A DNA stretch of 64,000 nucleotides from Thermocaproicibacter melissae (GCF_024498295.1 NZ_CP101827.1:248001-312000), one strand, 5' to 3'. Shown: positions 51,840 through 61,126, numbered from the stretch's first letter. Notes: a model not told the origin generated them from the sequence alone. Numbers and translations: made by a program.

Positions 51840-53996
51840 ATGGATTTTGCACAGGAACTGGCACAGCAGTTTCACCTGCAAAAGTGGCAGACCGAAAAAG
51901 TAATTGAGCTCATCGACGAGGGAAACACCATCCCGTTCATCGCGCGCTACCGCAAAGAGGCGCACGGCTCTCTAGACGACCAGACGCTGCGTGAGATTGC
52001 GGAGCGCCTGGAATATCTGCGCTCGCTCGAAAAGCGCCGCGAGGAAGTCGCAAACGCCATCACCGAAGCGGGTGCCATGACGGACGAGATTTCCGCCGCT
52101 TTGGAAAAAGTCGCCACGCTTGCGGAGATTGAGGATATTTACCGCCCGTTCCGCCCGAAGCGCAAAACGCGCGCTTCCGTTGCAAAGGAAAAGGGACTCG
52201 GCCCGCTCGCCGACGCCATCCTTGCGCAGGAAAAGGATTCGCCCGAACCGCTTGTGCTCGCAGAGGCATACGTCAACCCCGAAAAGGGCGTAGAGACGCC
52301 GGAGGACGCGCTTGCGGGTGCACTTGACATCATCGCCGAAATCGCTTCGGACAATGCCTCCATCCGCAAACGCCTGCGCGTTGTCGCCGGGGCGCATGGC
52401 GTGCTTGTCTCAAAAGCGGCGAATCCGGACGAAGATTCCGTCTATGCGCCGTATTATGATTTTAAGGAACCGCTTACAAAAATCGCGGGGCACCGTGTGC
52501 TTGCCGTCAACCGCGGTGAAAGGGAAGGTTTCCTCAAGGTCTCGATTGATTTTGACCGCACGAAGGGCATGAACATTGTCCTTTCCGAAATGCTGAAGCC
52601 GGAGCCCTCGCCATGCACGGACGCGGTGCGGCAGGCCTGTGAAGACGCCTATGACCGTCTGATTTTCCCGGCCATTGAGCGCGAGCTGCGCAATTCGCTC
52701 ACCGAACGGGCAAATGAAGCCGCCATTAAGGTTTTTTCCGTCAACCTCCACAACCTGCTCATGCAGCCGCCGATTAAAGGCCATGTTGTGATGGGGCTCG
52801 ACCCGGGTTACCGCACCGGCTGCAAGGTCGCCGTAGTGGATCCGACGGGCCGCGTGCTGGACACAAATGTCATTTACCCGACGCACTCCGAGGCGAAAGT
52901 GCGTGAGTCGGAAGAAATCGTAAAGCGCCTCATCAAAAAGCACGGCGTAACCGTCATCGCCATCGGCAACGGCACGGCTTCGCGCGAAACGGAGCAGTTT
53001 GTCGCAAAGGTAATTCGTGAGATTGACGCGGGCGTTTCCTACGTCATTGTGAGCGAAGCGGGCGCATCGGTTTACTCGGCAAGCAAGCTCGCGGCGCAGG
53101 AATTCCCCGACTTCGACGTAACGCTCCGCAGCGCCGTTTCGATTGCGCGTAGACTTCAGGACCCGCTCGCCGAACTGGTGAAAATCGACCCGCAGGCCAT
53201 CGGCGTGGGGCAGTATCAGCACGATATGCCAAAGAAGCAGCTTGAAGAAGCCCTCGGCGGCGTGGTGGAGGACTGCGTGAACACCGTCGGCGTGGATTTG
53301 AACACGGCTTCGCCGTCGCTTCTGGAAAAGGTGGCGGGAATTACGCCGACTGTCTCCAAAAACATTGTGAAGTACCGCGAGGAGAACGGCGCGTTCCACA
53401 GCCGCATGGAGCTTTTGAAAGTGCCGAAGCTCGGCCCGAAGGCGTTTGAGCAGTGCGCGGGATTCCTCCGCGTGCCCGAAAGTGCCGACATTCTCGACCA
53501 CACTGCTGTTCACCCCGAAAGCTACGACGCGGCGCGCGCTCTGCTGAAGCTGTGCGGCTTCGGTGCGGACGACATTGCGGGCGGCAACCTCTCCGCCTTG
53601 AACGAAAAAGTGGAACAGCTCGGCGGCGTGGAAAAGGTTGCCGAAACCTTGGGAATCGGCGTGCCGACGCTGACAGACATCATCTCGGAGCTTCTCCGCC
53701 CGGGGCGCGACCCGCGCGACGAGCTGCCGAAGCCGGTTCTCCGCACCGATGTGCTGAAAATCGAGGACCTGAAGCCCGGCATGGAGCTGACCGGCACGGT
53801 GCGGAATGTCGTCGATTTCGGCGCGTTCGTTGACATCGGCGTGCATGAGGACGGCCTTGTGCACATCTCGCAGCTCGGTGACCGTTTTGTCAAGCGCGCG
53901 TCCGATGTGGTGAAGGTCGGCGACATCGTAAAGGTTCGCGTTCTTTCGGTTGACGTGAAGAAGCAGCGCATTTCGCTGACGATGAAGCAGGCATAA
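51840..53996 (+). CDS. tex: Tex family RNA-binding transcription accessory protein
   Basis: A 718-residue Tex protein: N-terminal helical domain (PFIARYRKEAHGSLDDQTLR), a YqgF-like nuclease fold (VVMGLDPGYRTGCKVAVVD), tandem helix-hairpin-helix motifs (NTASPSLLEKVAGITPTVSK), and a C-terminal S1 domain (GTVRNVVDFGAFVDIGVHED). Members bind nucleic acids and affect transcription and gene expression; the bacterial mechanism is incompletely known. Monocistronic with its own terminator. Confidence 0.95.
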   Translation: MDFAQELAQQFHLQKWQTEKVIELIDEGNTIPFIARYRKEAHGSLDDQTLREIAERLEYLRSLEKRREEVANAITEAGAMTDEISAALEKVATLAEIEDIYRPFRPKRKTRASVAKEKGLGPLADAILAQEKDSPEPLVLAEAYVNPEKGVETPEDALAGALDIIAEIASDNASIRKRLRVVAGAHGVLVSKAANPDEDSVYAPYYDFKEPLTKIAGHRVLAVNRGEREGFLKVSIDFDRTKGMNIVLSEMLKPEPSPCTDAVRQACEDAYDRLIFPAIERELRNSLTERANEAAIKVFSVNLHNLLMQPPIKGHVVMGLDPGYRTGCKVAVVDPTGRVLDTNVIYPTHSEAKVRESEEIVKRLIKKHGVTVIAIGNGTASRETEQFVAKVIREIDAGVSYVIVSEAGASVYSASKLAAQEFPDFDVTLRSAVSIARRLQDPLAELVKIDPQAIGVGQYQHDMPKKQLEEALGGVVEDCVNTVGVDLNTASPSLLEKVAGITPTVSKNIVKYREENGAFHSRMELLKVPKLGPKAFEQCAGFLRVPESADILDHTAVHPESYDAARALLKLCGFGADDIAGGNLSALNEKVEQLGGVEKVAETLGIGVPTLTDIISELLRPGRDPRDELPKPVLRTDVLKIEDLKPGMELTGTVRNVVDFGAFVDIGVHEDGLVHISQLGDRFVKRASDVVKVGDIVKVRVLSVDVKKQRISLTMKQA

Positions 53997-54347
53997 CCTG
54001 TTTCGCCCCAACGCTGCGCAAACCGAAACGTTCGCATAATTCCGCCCGCCATGCGCGGGCGGTTCTTTTTTCAACAACCCTGTGTGAAAAAGTTGAAAAC
54101 CAGGAATTAAGGGTTTATGGCTGCATTAGAAACCTTTGCGAAAAGGAATCGGGAATAAATCGGAACAATCGTTTTCCGCCCGCCATGCGCGGGCGAATCT
54201 TTTTCCACCGATTTTTCAAAAACGGTGGAAAACTTTCTTTTACGCCCGTGGCGGGTACGCTTTTGTACTGGAGAGTATCCTGCGTTTGCTTCTTAATCTG
54301 AAACACTTACCAAGGGATTCGCGGGGAGGTTCCGGTTCGCTGTGACC
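53997..54347. other. Intergenic region with a duplicated hairpin
   Basis: No credible gene. CCGCCCGCCATGCGCGGGCG occurs twice: at 54042-54062, followed by TTCTTTTTTC (terminator of tex), and at 54177-54196. A perfect inverted repeat TTTTCCACCG/CGGTGGAAAA lies at 54202-54233. GTTGAAAA also occurs (about 54091), as in the 19.7-20.3 kb region. Confidence 0.5.
54042..54071 (+). terminator. Terminator of tex
   Basis: CCGCCCGC and GCGGGCGG close a short loop, followed by TTCTTTTTT, 46 bases after the stop codon. Confidence 0.8.
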
Positions 54348-54376
54348 TTGCGGCAGAGGGGGATTTCCGCTATAAT
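54348..54376 (+). promoter_or_regulatory. Promoter of ychF
   Basis: TTGCGG (54348-54353), 17 bases, TATAAT (54371-54376), 44 bases before the ychF ATG. Confidence 0.75.
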
Positions 54377-54420
54377 GGATGCATTGGAAACCAAATGAAA
54401 AATAAAGAGGGACTTTAGAT

Positions 54421-55515
54421 ATGAAACTCGGGATCGTAGGACTGCCCAACGTAGGAAAAAGCACGCTGTTTAACGCAATTACAAACGCAGGGGCACAGGC
54501 GGCAAACTATCCGTTCTGCACCATTGAGCCGAACATTGGCACCGTTGCCGTGCCGGATAAGCGTCTTGACTGGCTCGCCGACCTGTACCATCCGCAGAAA
54601 TATACGCCCGCAACCATTGAGTTCGTGGACATCGCCGGCCTTGTGCGCGGTGCTTCAAAGGGCGAAGGACTCGGCAACAAATTCCTCGCGAACATCCGCG
54701 AGTGCGACGCCATTGTTCATGTGGTTCGCTGCTTTCAAAACAACGACATTGTTCACGTGGACGGTTCCATCGACCCGAAGCGCGATATTGAGACCATCAA
54801 CCTCGAGCTGATTCTCTCCGATATGGAGGTTCTTGACCGCCGCATCGAAAAGACGCAGAAAATGCTCAAGGCGGACAAGAAATATCAGGCAGAGCTTGAT
54901 TTCTTTAAGCGCGTGAAGGCAGTGCTCGATGCCGGAAAATCCGCCCGCACGGTGGAATGCACCGAGGACGAAGCGAAGCTCCTCGCTTCTGTTTCGCTTC
55001 TGAGCGCGAAGCCGATTATCTACGCCGCAAACATGAGCGAAGATGATTTCCGCGGCGGAATCGAGAACAACGCAAACTTCAATGTTGTAAAGGAAATTGC
55101 GGCGTCGGAGGGTGCGGGCGTGCTGCCCATCTGCGCCGAGACCGAAGCCGAGATTGCCGACATGAGCTACGAGGAAAAGAAAATGTTCCTCGCGGACATG
55201 GGTCTTGAGGAATCCGGCCTTGACCGCCTCATCCGCGCCTGTTACAGCTTGCTCGGACTCATCAGCTTCCTCACCGCAGGCGAGCAGGAAGTCCGTGCAT
55301 GGACCATCAAAAAAGGCACGAAGGCTCCGCAGGCCGCCGGAAAAATCCACTCCGACTTTGAGCGTGGGTTCATTCGTGCCGAAGTTGTTGCGTTTGACGA
55401 CCTCGTAAAATGCGGTTCCATGGCCGCCGCAAAAGAGAAAGGCCTTGTCCGCTCCGAGGGCAAAGACTATGTAATGAACGACGGCGATGTCGTTCTGTTC
55501 CGCTTTAACGTCTAG
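54421..55515 (+). CDS. ychF: Ribosome-associated ATPase YchF (EngD/Ola1)
   Basis: Obg-family NTPase of 364 residues that prefers ATP. G1 GLPNVGKSTLFN, G2/G3 FVDIAGLVRGASKGEGLGNKF split across residues 65-88, the non-canonical G4 (NMSEDD in place of NKxD) typical of YchF, and a C-terminal TGS-like domain with KAPQAAGKIHSDFERGFIRA. Binds 70S ribosomes and takes part in stress responses. AGAGGG precedes the ATG. Confidence 0.96.
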   Translation: MKLGIVGLPNVGKSTLFNAITNAGAQAANYPFCTIEPNIGTVAVPDKRLDWLADLYHPQKYTPATIEFVDIAGLVRGASKGEGLGNKFLANIRECDAIVHVVRCFQNNDIVHVDGSIDPKRDIETINLELILSDMEVLDRRIEKTQKMLKADKKYQAELDFFKRVKAVLDAGKSARTVECTEDEAKLLASVSLLSAKPIIYAANMSEDDFRGGIENNANFNVVKEIAASEGAGVLPICAETEAEIADMSYEEKKMFLADMGLEESGLDRLIRACYSLLGLISFLTAGEQEVRAWTIKKGTKAPQAAGKIHSDFERGFIRAEVVAFDDLVKCGSMAAAKEKGLVRSEGKDYVMNDGDVVLFRFNV

Positions 55516-55517
55516 CA

Positions 55518-55575
55518 GCGGCGTGTCGCTGCATCCTTCGCCCCGCGCGGCGTGTCGCCGCGGCCTTCGCCCCGC
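55518..55575 (+). repeat. 29-base direct tandem repeat, two copies
   Basis: Units 55518-55546 and 55547-55575 begin with GCGGCGTGTCG and end with CCTTCGCCCCGC; they differ at four positions. It starts two bases after the ychF stop codon. Confidence 0.85.
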
Positions 55576-55695
55576 CGTTTAGCTCGGCGAGAACTTGAAA
55601 GCCTTGTTTGGCGGGAGAGTTTATAGAAACTCCCGCTTTTAACGCCGGATGTTCAGCTCAGCGGAAATTTAAAAGCCCGGTTCGGCGGGAGAGTT
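55574..55695 (+). repeat. Imperfect ~50-base repeat with terminator-like hairpins
   Basis: Two related units (55574-55622 and 55644-55695) share GCCG...AGCTC..CG...AAAGCC..GTT.GGCGGGAGAGTTT. Each is followed by a CTCCCG arm that pairs with GCGGGAG. The first hairpin (55611-55636) is followed by TTTT and would terminate ychF. Confidence 0.7.
55611..55640 (+). terminator. Terminator of ychF
   Basis: GCGGGAG and CTCCCGC close a 12-base loop, with TTTT following. Confidence 0.75.
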
Positions 55696-55796
55696 TCGGG
55701 AGTCTCCCGTTAGGGTAAAATAAACGCAATGGCTCACAGAGATTCCGAATTTAAGAAAAGGCAGGCGTTACACCTGTCTGAAAGGAGTAATCCGTC

Positions 55797-56978
55797 TTGA
55801 AAGATTTTACATTCCATATTCCAACGGAAGTTGTCTTTGGCCGCGGCACGGAACGGCAGGCGGCGGAGCTCGTTAAGAAACACGGAGGCACGAAGGTGCT
55901 CCTCGTTTCCGGCGGGCACAGTGCCGAAAAAAGCGGCCTGCTCGGAAGAATCCGGCAGGATTTGACTGCCGCCGGAATCCCGTTTGAAAGTCTCAGCGGC
56001 GTTCAGCCAAACCCGCGTCTCTCCCTTGCGGAAAAGGGAGTGGAGATTGTCCTCAAAAACGGCATTGACTTCATCCTCGCGGTAGGCGGGGGAAGTGTCA
56101 TTGACACGGCAAAAGGCATCGCCATCGGCGCAGCAAACCCCGGCACGCCGATCTGGGATTTCTGGTCACAGAAGGTTCCGGTCACAAAGAGCCTGCCCGT
56201 CGGCGTCATCCTCACCATTCCGGCCGCAGGCAGCGAAATGAGCGATTCCGCCGTGCTGACAAACGACACTATTCACCAGAAGCGCGGCCTTAGCACTCAG
56301 TGGAACCGCCCGAAATTCGCGATTATGAACCCGGAGCTCACGCTGACCCTTCCGGTTTATCAGGTCGCGTGCGGCGTGGCGGATATAATGATGCACACCA
56401 TGGAGCGCTATTTCTCGCCGGTTGTCGGCAACGAGCTGACCGACGCGATTGCCGTCGCGCTTCTGCGCACGGTGATTCGCAACGGCAAAATCGCCGTCGG
56501 CGACCCGCACAATTATGACGCCATGAGCGAACTGATGTGGGCGGGAAGCCTTTCGCACAACAACCTGACCGGTCTCGGCGGCATCAAAGACTTTGCGACG
56601 CACCAGCTCGGCCATGAACTGAGCGCAACCTTCAACGTCGCCCACGGCGCTAGCCTTACCTCCGTTTGGGGTTCTTGGGCGAAATACTGCATGCCGCACA
56701 ACCCGGAACGCTTCGCTTCGTTTGCCGAGGGTGTCTGGCAGATCACCGAAGGCAGCACCGAGGAAAAGGCTTTGCGCGGCATTGAAAAAACGGTGGATTA
56801 CTTCCGTTCCATCGGCATGCCGGTGTGCCTCTCGGAGCTTGGCGTCGGCATCCAGAGCGAAGAAGAACTCCGCGGCCTTGCAGACCGCTGCGTGTTCCAC
56901 GGCACGCGCACCATCGGGCAGTTCCTTAAGCTGGACGGCGAGGACTGCTACCGCATCTACAAGGACGCGAACCACTGA
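55797..56978 (+). CDS. Iron-containing alcohol dehydrogenase (butanol dehydrogenase-like)
   Basis: Group III Fe-ADH of 393 residues. Nucleotide-binding GGGSVIDTAKGIAIGA (about 98-113), PAAGSEMS and the metal ligands in DIMMHTMERYFS, DFATHQLGHELSA and FNVAHGASLT (Asp, three His). Closest in look to clostridial NADH-dependent butanol dehydrogenase/YqhD, which reduce aldehydes in fermentation. TTG start with AAAGGAG nine bases upstream. Convergent with the ger operon. Confidence 0.94.
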   Translation: MKDFTFHIPTEVVFGRGTERQAAELVKKHGGTKVLLVSGGHSAEKSGLLGRIRQDLTAAGIPFESLSGVQPNPRLSLAEKGVEIVLKNGIDFILAVGGGSVIDTAKGIAIGAANPGTPIWDFWSQKVPVTKSLPVGVILTIPAAGSEMSDSAVLTNDTIHQKRGLSTQWNRPKFAIMNPELTLTLPVYQVACGVADIMMHTMERYFSPVVGNELTDAIAVALLRTVIRNGKIAVGDPHNYDAMSELMWAGSLSHNNLTGLGGIKDFATHQLGHELSATFNVAHGASLTSVWGSWAKYCMPHNPERFASFAEGVWQITEGSTEEKALRGIEKTVDYFRSIGMPVCLSELGVGIQSEEELRGLADRCVFHGTRTIGQFLKLDGEDCYRIYKDANH

Positions 56979-56987
56979 AATTGAAAA

Positions 56988-58118
56988 TTACTCCTCCGGA
57001 GCGGGGACTCGCACGGCGGCGGCCTTTTTGGCTGCCGTCTTTTTCTTTTTGCTTTTTTGCTTAATCTTTCCGGTAATCAGGACGGCGAGCGGCAAGATGA
57101 TTTGGAACGGGACGCTGATGAGGACAAGGTATCTTTCAAACTCGAACTCTGTGAGGACGTTGTGGTAAAGCGTGAAGCTCAGTGCCGACATCAGTGCGCA
57201 CAGAGGTGCCGCGAGGTGAAGGGCATGCTTAATATCGAGGGCTTTTGCAAGCCCCAGCGCACCTGAGTAGGTGCACAGACCGATTTTGGCAATGCTGGTC
57301 AGAGTCATTTCCACGCCGACAATGACCGAGATGCGTGTGACGAAGTCTCCCAGAGAAATAATGCCAACCGCGTCAAAAGAGGTAAAGAGGAACAGGTCGG
57401 CCGTCGATGCGCCGACCAGCAGAATATTCCGTAGAATGACGGCTGTGAGGAACCCTCCACCTACCAGAATGGCCTGGGCGAACATGTGAAACGGGTTTTC
57501 TCTCTTGTCCACTTCGCTGAAGAACGACATGCACAGCACGGTTTCTCCGAACGCGAGTAAGAGGTATTCGAACGAGGTGGACATGAGCACATCCGGTTTG
57601 GTTTCAAGGATTGGCTGGATATTTCCGAAATCCATGAAATTCAGGCCGAGCAGAATGGTAATTCCGGTCATAATGAGAAGCAGAAGAAAAAGGGGCTTTG
57701 AACAATCAGCCATGTTTCTTAGGCCGCATTTCACAACACCGGCAACCAGTGGAGCCGAAAACAGTATGATGGCCGCAGTAGGCGTTTCGTCTAGGTTCAC
57801 AATGCGGATGAAGTTGTTGCAGATGGAAAAGACGCGCGCGCCAAGATAGGAGGCGTAGGCGGTATAAAGAACACAGACAATCTTTCCGCCGATGTTCCCG
57901 AACTCCTCCACAAAAATATCGAACATATTTTTGCCGGGGTGAAGGCGTAGGACGGCGCTGAAAAGCCAAGCAAAAAGGAGGCCTGCCACCGTGGCGATGG
58001 CCATGCAGATCCAAGAATCCTGTCTTGCGTCGGTGTTGGCTCCCAGCAAAATATTTCGCTCAATGATGCAGAGGGCTATGGCGGGCCATATTTTTCTTGC
58101 CGGTACGTTTCTGTTCAT
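56988..58118 (-). CDS. Spore germination receptor B subunit (GerAB/GerKB family)
   Basis: A 376-residue APC-type protein with ten hydrophobic segments. Seen: IWPAIALCIIERNILLG, LHPGKNMFDIFVEEFGNIGG, FGETVLCMSFFSEVDKRENP and a Lys/Ala-rich cytoplasmic tail. The B subunit binds the germinant (amino acid or other) within the inner spore membrane. Preceded by GGAGGAG. Third major gene of the ger operon; only 9 bases separate it from the convergent Fe-ADH gene. Confidence 0.92.
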   Translation of the reverse strand: MNRNVPARKIWPAIALCIIERNILLGANTDARQDSWICMAIATVAGLLFAWLFSAVLRLHPGKNMFDIFVEEFGNIGGKIVCVLYTAYASYLGARVFSICNNFIRIVNLDETPTAAIILFSAPLVAGVVKCGLRNMADCSKPLFLLLLIMTGITILLGLNFMDFGNIQPILETKPDVLMSTSFEYLLLAFGETVLCMSFFSEVDKRENPFHMFAQAILVGGGFLTAVILRNILLVGASTADLFLFTSFDAVGIISLGDFVTRISVIVGVEMTLTSIAKIGLCTYSGALGLAKALDIKHALHLAAPLCALMSALSFTLYHNVLTEFEFERYLVLISVPFQIILPLAVLITGKIKQKSKKKKTAAKKAAAVRVPAPEE

Positions 58119-58129
58119 CGCCTCTCCTC

Positions 58130-58354
58130 CTATCCTTTTCCTTTCAGCAAAGAATCAAAAAACGACATAATTACCGGGTCCATGTCAATTTGAACTCCAA
58201 ACCCAACCAGCAGATCGATTACAAGGGCGGCCGTGTAAGCCGGAATCGCAATCCATTTAAGGTGGTTGTCATTATCCGGGTCCCTCAAATGAGGCAGAAG
58301 GTCTGAAATTACAAAATACGCGATGAGTGCAACAGAATAAATATTGTGCAGCAT
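58130..58354 (-). CDS. Small two-TM protein of the ger operon (D subunit-like)
   Basis: A 74-residue protein with two hydrophobic segments (YSVALIAYFVISDLLPHL and IPAYTAALVIDLLVGFGV) joined by a charged loop DPDNDNHLKW. Small two-TM D subunits occur in some ger operons and modulate receptor function (known in Bacillus; equivalence here is inferred). It directly abuts the C-subunit gene and precedes the B-subunit gene. Confidence 0.75.
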   Translation of the reverse strand: MLHNIYSVALIAYFVISDLLPHLRDPDNDNHLKWIAIPAYTAALVIDLLVGFGVQIDMDPVIMSFFDSLLKGKG

Positions 58355-59587
58355 TTATTTCGTCCCTTTCGGTTTTGCAAATCCGGTGTTCACGATGGAC
58401 ACGTTCGGTTCAATCTCCACAGCCACCGTGCGGAATTTCTGGTGCCAAGACGGTTTCAGTTTCTTCCATTGCTGCGGGTTCTCTTGATAGATTCTCCGCC
58501 CGAAGCCGAAAATGTCGCAGCCGAACTCCTTCTGCACCTGTTTAATCATCCCGCCGATGTCTTCCTTAACGGCTTTGTTTGCAAGCTCTTCCACTTTCTC
58601 GATGCCATTTTCCAGCAGGAAATTCCGCGAGCTGTTTTCTTCGTCAAACGAACACTGCATTTTGACCTTCACCTTCATGCTGATCTTGTCGCCCTGAATC
58701 TCGGGATCGACCGACACTTCATTTCGCATAATCTGCAGAGTAATGTCCTTTTGCGACGGTTTTTCGCCGAGCAGCAAGACGCTGTCCTCGATTTTATTGA
58801 GAAGAAGGAAATGCTGCGTCTTTTCATCATCCAGATAGCCTGCGTATTTATCTCCGTTGAAAACCGCCGTACCTTTTACTTCAACCGGCTGAATCTGCTG
58901 GTTGCTTTTCTGCAGGCAGGGCAGGGTAAGGTCTTGTCCTTCCCCGAGGAGGATGTTGTCCACGTCATAAAGATGCATTTGCTTGCTTTTTCCGCCCGTC
59001 GAGACCGACTCCATGACACTGGCAACCTGCAAAGAGATGACTACGCCCTCGCCGCCTCCCTGCTGGCCGCCTCCTTGACCGCCGCCCTGCTGGCCGCCTC
59101 CCTGCTGGCCGCCTCCCTGCTGGCCGCCTCCCTGCTGGCCGCCTCCTTGGCCCAGTTTCAATAATTCGCCGGCGGTTTTTTCATTGGAAACATACATCTG
59201 TATGGCCAAACGCGGTTTCGTGTCTCGGTTAAACCAATCGAGAACTTGCAAAAGCCCTTCTTTCGCAATTTCCTTACTGAAAATCGCAATCTTGCAGTCA
59301 CTGAAAAAGAGGTTTTTGTCTGCATATTTTGTTGCATTGTCTGTTGTGTCTGCAATTGTGTTGCCGTCGGCCTCCAGCACCTTGCTTTTGATCTGGTCGC
59401 TCTGTCCGGCGACGGCATCGATGACTTCAAACGTCATGTGGTAGCGGTAGCCCTGCTGCCCCTTGTCGATTGCCAGACCGACTACAATGTCCTGGTTCTC
59501 AACTTCCTGGTAATTCCGGCAGCCGGTCATCGTCGCAAGCGAGGCGACAACAAGCGCAAGAGCCGTCCATCGAATCGCACGTTTCAT
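58355..59587 (-). CDS. Spore germination receptor C lipoprotein (GerAC/GerKC family)
   Basis: A 410-residue lipoprotein: lipobox ATMTGC with Cys23, then NYQEVENQDIVVGLAIDKG, VLEADGNTIADT, LFFSDCKIAIFSKEIAKEGL, and the C-terminal GerAC domain (about 225-400). Residues about 145-180 are an insertion of GGGQQ repeats encoded by a 15-base minisatellite, not usual for the family. The ATG overlaps the stop of the A-subunit gene by four bases (ATGA). Confidence 0.93.
   Translation of the reverse strand: MKRAIRWTALALVVASLATMTGCRNYQEVENQDIVVGLAIDKGQQGYRYHMTFEVIDAVAGQSDQIKSKVLEADGNTIADTTDNATKYADKNLFFSDCKIAIFSKEIAKEGLLQVLDWFNRDTKPRLAIQMYVSNEKTAGELLKLGQGGGQQGGGQQGGGQQGGGQQGGGQGGGQQGGGEGVVISLQVASVMESVSTGGKSKQMHLYDVDNILLGEGQDLTLPCLQKSNQQIQPVEVKGTAVFNGDKYAGYLDDEKTQHFLLLNKIEDSVLLLGEKPSQKDITLQIMRNEVSVDPEIQGDKISMKVKVKMQCSFDEENSSRNFLLENGIEKVEELANKAVKEDIGGMIKQVQKEFGCDIFGFGRRIYQENPQQWKKLKPSWHQKFRTVAVEIEPNVSIVNTGFAKPKGTK
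59051..59152 (-). repeat. 15-base coding minisatellite (GGGQQ repeats)
   Basis: On the plus strand the unit GCCGCCTCCCTGCTG is repeated about six to seven times, with one shortened unit and a few substitutions. It encodes Gly-Gly-Gly-Gln-Gln repeats in the germination lipoprotein. Near-identical units imply recent slippage. Confidence 0.92.
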
Positions 59588-61083
59588 TTTGCAGCACCGC
59601 TCCGTTTCTGACGCGTCACATTCTTCGAAAGCTCCTTCGGCCTCTTCAGCATCAGCCACCAAGGCGCGCGGATATAGGTGTCCTTGTAGCCCTGCAGCTT
59701 CGTCATGCGCATCCTTCCCAGAATGGGCACGCCGAAGGAATCCGTCTGGTAAAGCAGAGCAAGCAGAGCAATGTTCGCAAACAGGAACCCGTAAAGCCCC
59801 AGTACAGACGTCGTCGCCAACATCAAAAAGCGGGCTGCAATATCGAATCCCTTGATTTTCTGGTTCATAAGGCCGGTGATCCCGGTTGTTGCGACAACAA
59901 TGATAATCGGCGCGCTGACGATCTTCGCTTCAACGGCCGCCTGCCCGATGACGAGGGCGCCCACGATGCTGAGCGTCTGGCCCATATTGCCGGGCATTCG
60001 CCCGCCCGATTCCCGCAGCATCTCAAAGACAAAAAGCATCAGCACCAGTTCAAGTATGGTAGGAAACGGCACACCCTGACGGGCCTGCGCGATGCTGACA
60101 AGAAGTGGGAAGGGTAAAATCTCCGGGTGGTAAGTAACAGCAGCAATATAGAGTGACGGCAGAGAGATGGAAACATAGAACGCAAAGATGCGCAGAATAC
60201 GGCCGATGCTCGCGAACAAGTAGCTCAAATAATAGTCTTCGTCGCTTTGGAATGCTTCGATAAGGAGATACGGCACCGTCATGACCTGCGGAGAGCCGTC
60301 GAGAATTAGAACGATTCTGCCTTCGAGCATTTTCGCGACGGCTACGTCGGGGCGCTCCGTCGAGCCGACCGTATCGATTCCCGCATAGGGCTTGTCGCGG
60401 ACAAGCTCCGCGAGATACTGCGTGTCGAGCGTACCGTCAATATCAATTTTGGAAAGGCGGGTTTTAAGGGCTTCCAGCACACGCTTATCCACAAGGCTGT
60501 CCAGGTAGCACAGGCACGCCTTTGTGCGCGTCCTGCGGCCGAATGTGAGCATATTCAGCTTTAAGTCCGGGGTACGCAGCCTCCTGCGAATCATCGAAAT
60601 ATTTTCGAGCAGAGCTTCGTTAAATCCTTCGCGCGGGCCGCGCAGCACACGTTCGGACTCCGGCTCCTCAATGGCCCGCTTTGACCAGCCTTTTGTGTCC
60701 AGAATCAGCACGTCGGCGGAACCGTCCAACAACAGTGCCGAGTCGCCGTAAACAATGGCCTGCACAATTTTCTCCACATCCTGCGTGCGTTCCGCACTGT
60801 TGACGGAAATCACGCTTTCCTGCACGGTGCCCACAAGGTCATTGCAGTTTTCGGGGAACTTGTACTGCATCAGCGGGCGGACGATATTGTCGCTCATCAG
60901 TTTGCTGTTCACCATGCCGTCGGCATAGATAATGCAGAACTTGTGCTCCTGCTTGCCTTTGTTGGTAATAAACCGATGGCGCAGGGTATCGTCCCCCTGG
61001 AAAAGGTTCAGAATGTATTTCAGATTCGGCTCCAGCTGCTCCGACGGAAGCTTCGCACTGCCGAATGTATCGTGATTTTCCAT
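59584..61083 (-). CDS. Spore germination receptor A subunit (GerAA/GerKA family)
   Basis: A 499-residue receptor subunit. A hydrophilic N-terminal domain (about 1-280) holds DSALLLDGSADVLILDTKGW, EPESERVLRGPREGFNE and GSTERPDVAVAKMLEGRI; the C-terminal half has four or five TM segments (VSISLPSLYIAAVTYHPEILP, GRMPGNMGQTLSIVGALVIG). The ATG with GGAGGG eight bases upstream is chosen, 14 codons into the open frame. First gene of the operon order A-C-D-B. Confidence 0.95.
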   Translation of the reverse strand: MENHDTFGSAKLPSEQLEPNLKYILNLFQGDDTLRHRFITNKGKQEHKFCIIYADGMVNSKLMSDNIVRPLMQYKFPENCNDLVGTVQESVISVNSAERTQDVEKIVQAIVYGDSALLLDGSADVLILDTKGWSKRAIEEPESERVLRGPREGFNEALLENISMIRRRLRTPDLKLNMLTFGRRTRTKACLCYLDSLVDKRVLEALKTRLSKIDIDGTLDTQYLAELVRDKPYAGIDTVGSTERPDVAVAKMLEGRIVLILDGSPQVMTVPYLLIEAFQSDEDYYLSYLFASIGRILRIFAFYVSISLPSLYIAAVTYHPEILPFPLLVSIAQARQGVPFPTILELVLMLFVFEMLRESGGRMPGNMGQTLSIVGALVIGQAAVEAKIVSAPIIIVVATTGITGLMNQKIKGFDIAARFLMLATTSVLGLYGFLFANIALLALLYQTDSFGVPILGRMRMTKLQGYKDTYIRAPWWLMLKRPKELSKNVTRQKRSGAAK

Positions 61084-61126
61084 AGCAGTCCCTCCGCTGT
61101 TTCGAGTATGCGCGTTTTCTTCCATT

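Noticed and set aside
53044-53232. Antisense frames within tex
   Set aside because: Overlap a certain Tex protein and have Arg/Pro-rich shadow composition.
59051-59152. CRISPR array
   Set aside because: The repeats are contiguous 15-base coding units without spacers, in frame within the germination lipoprotein.
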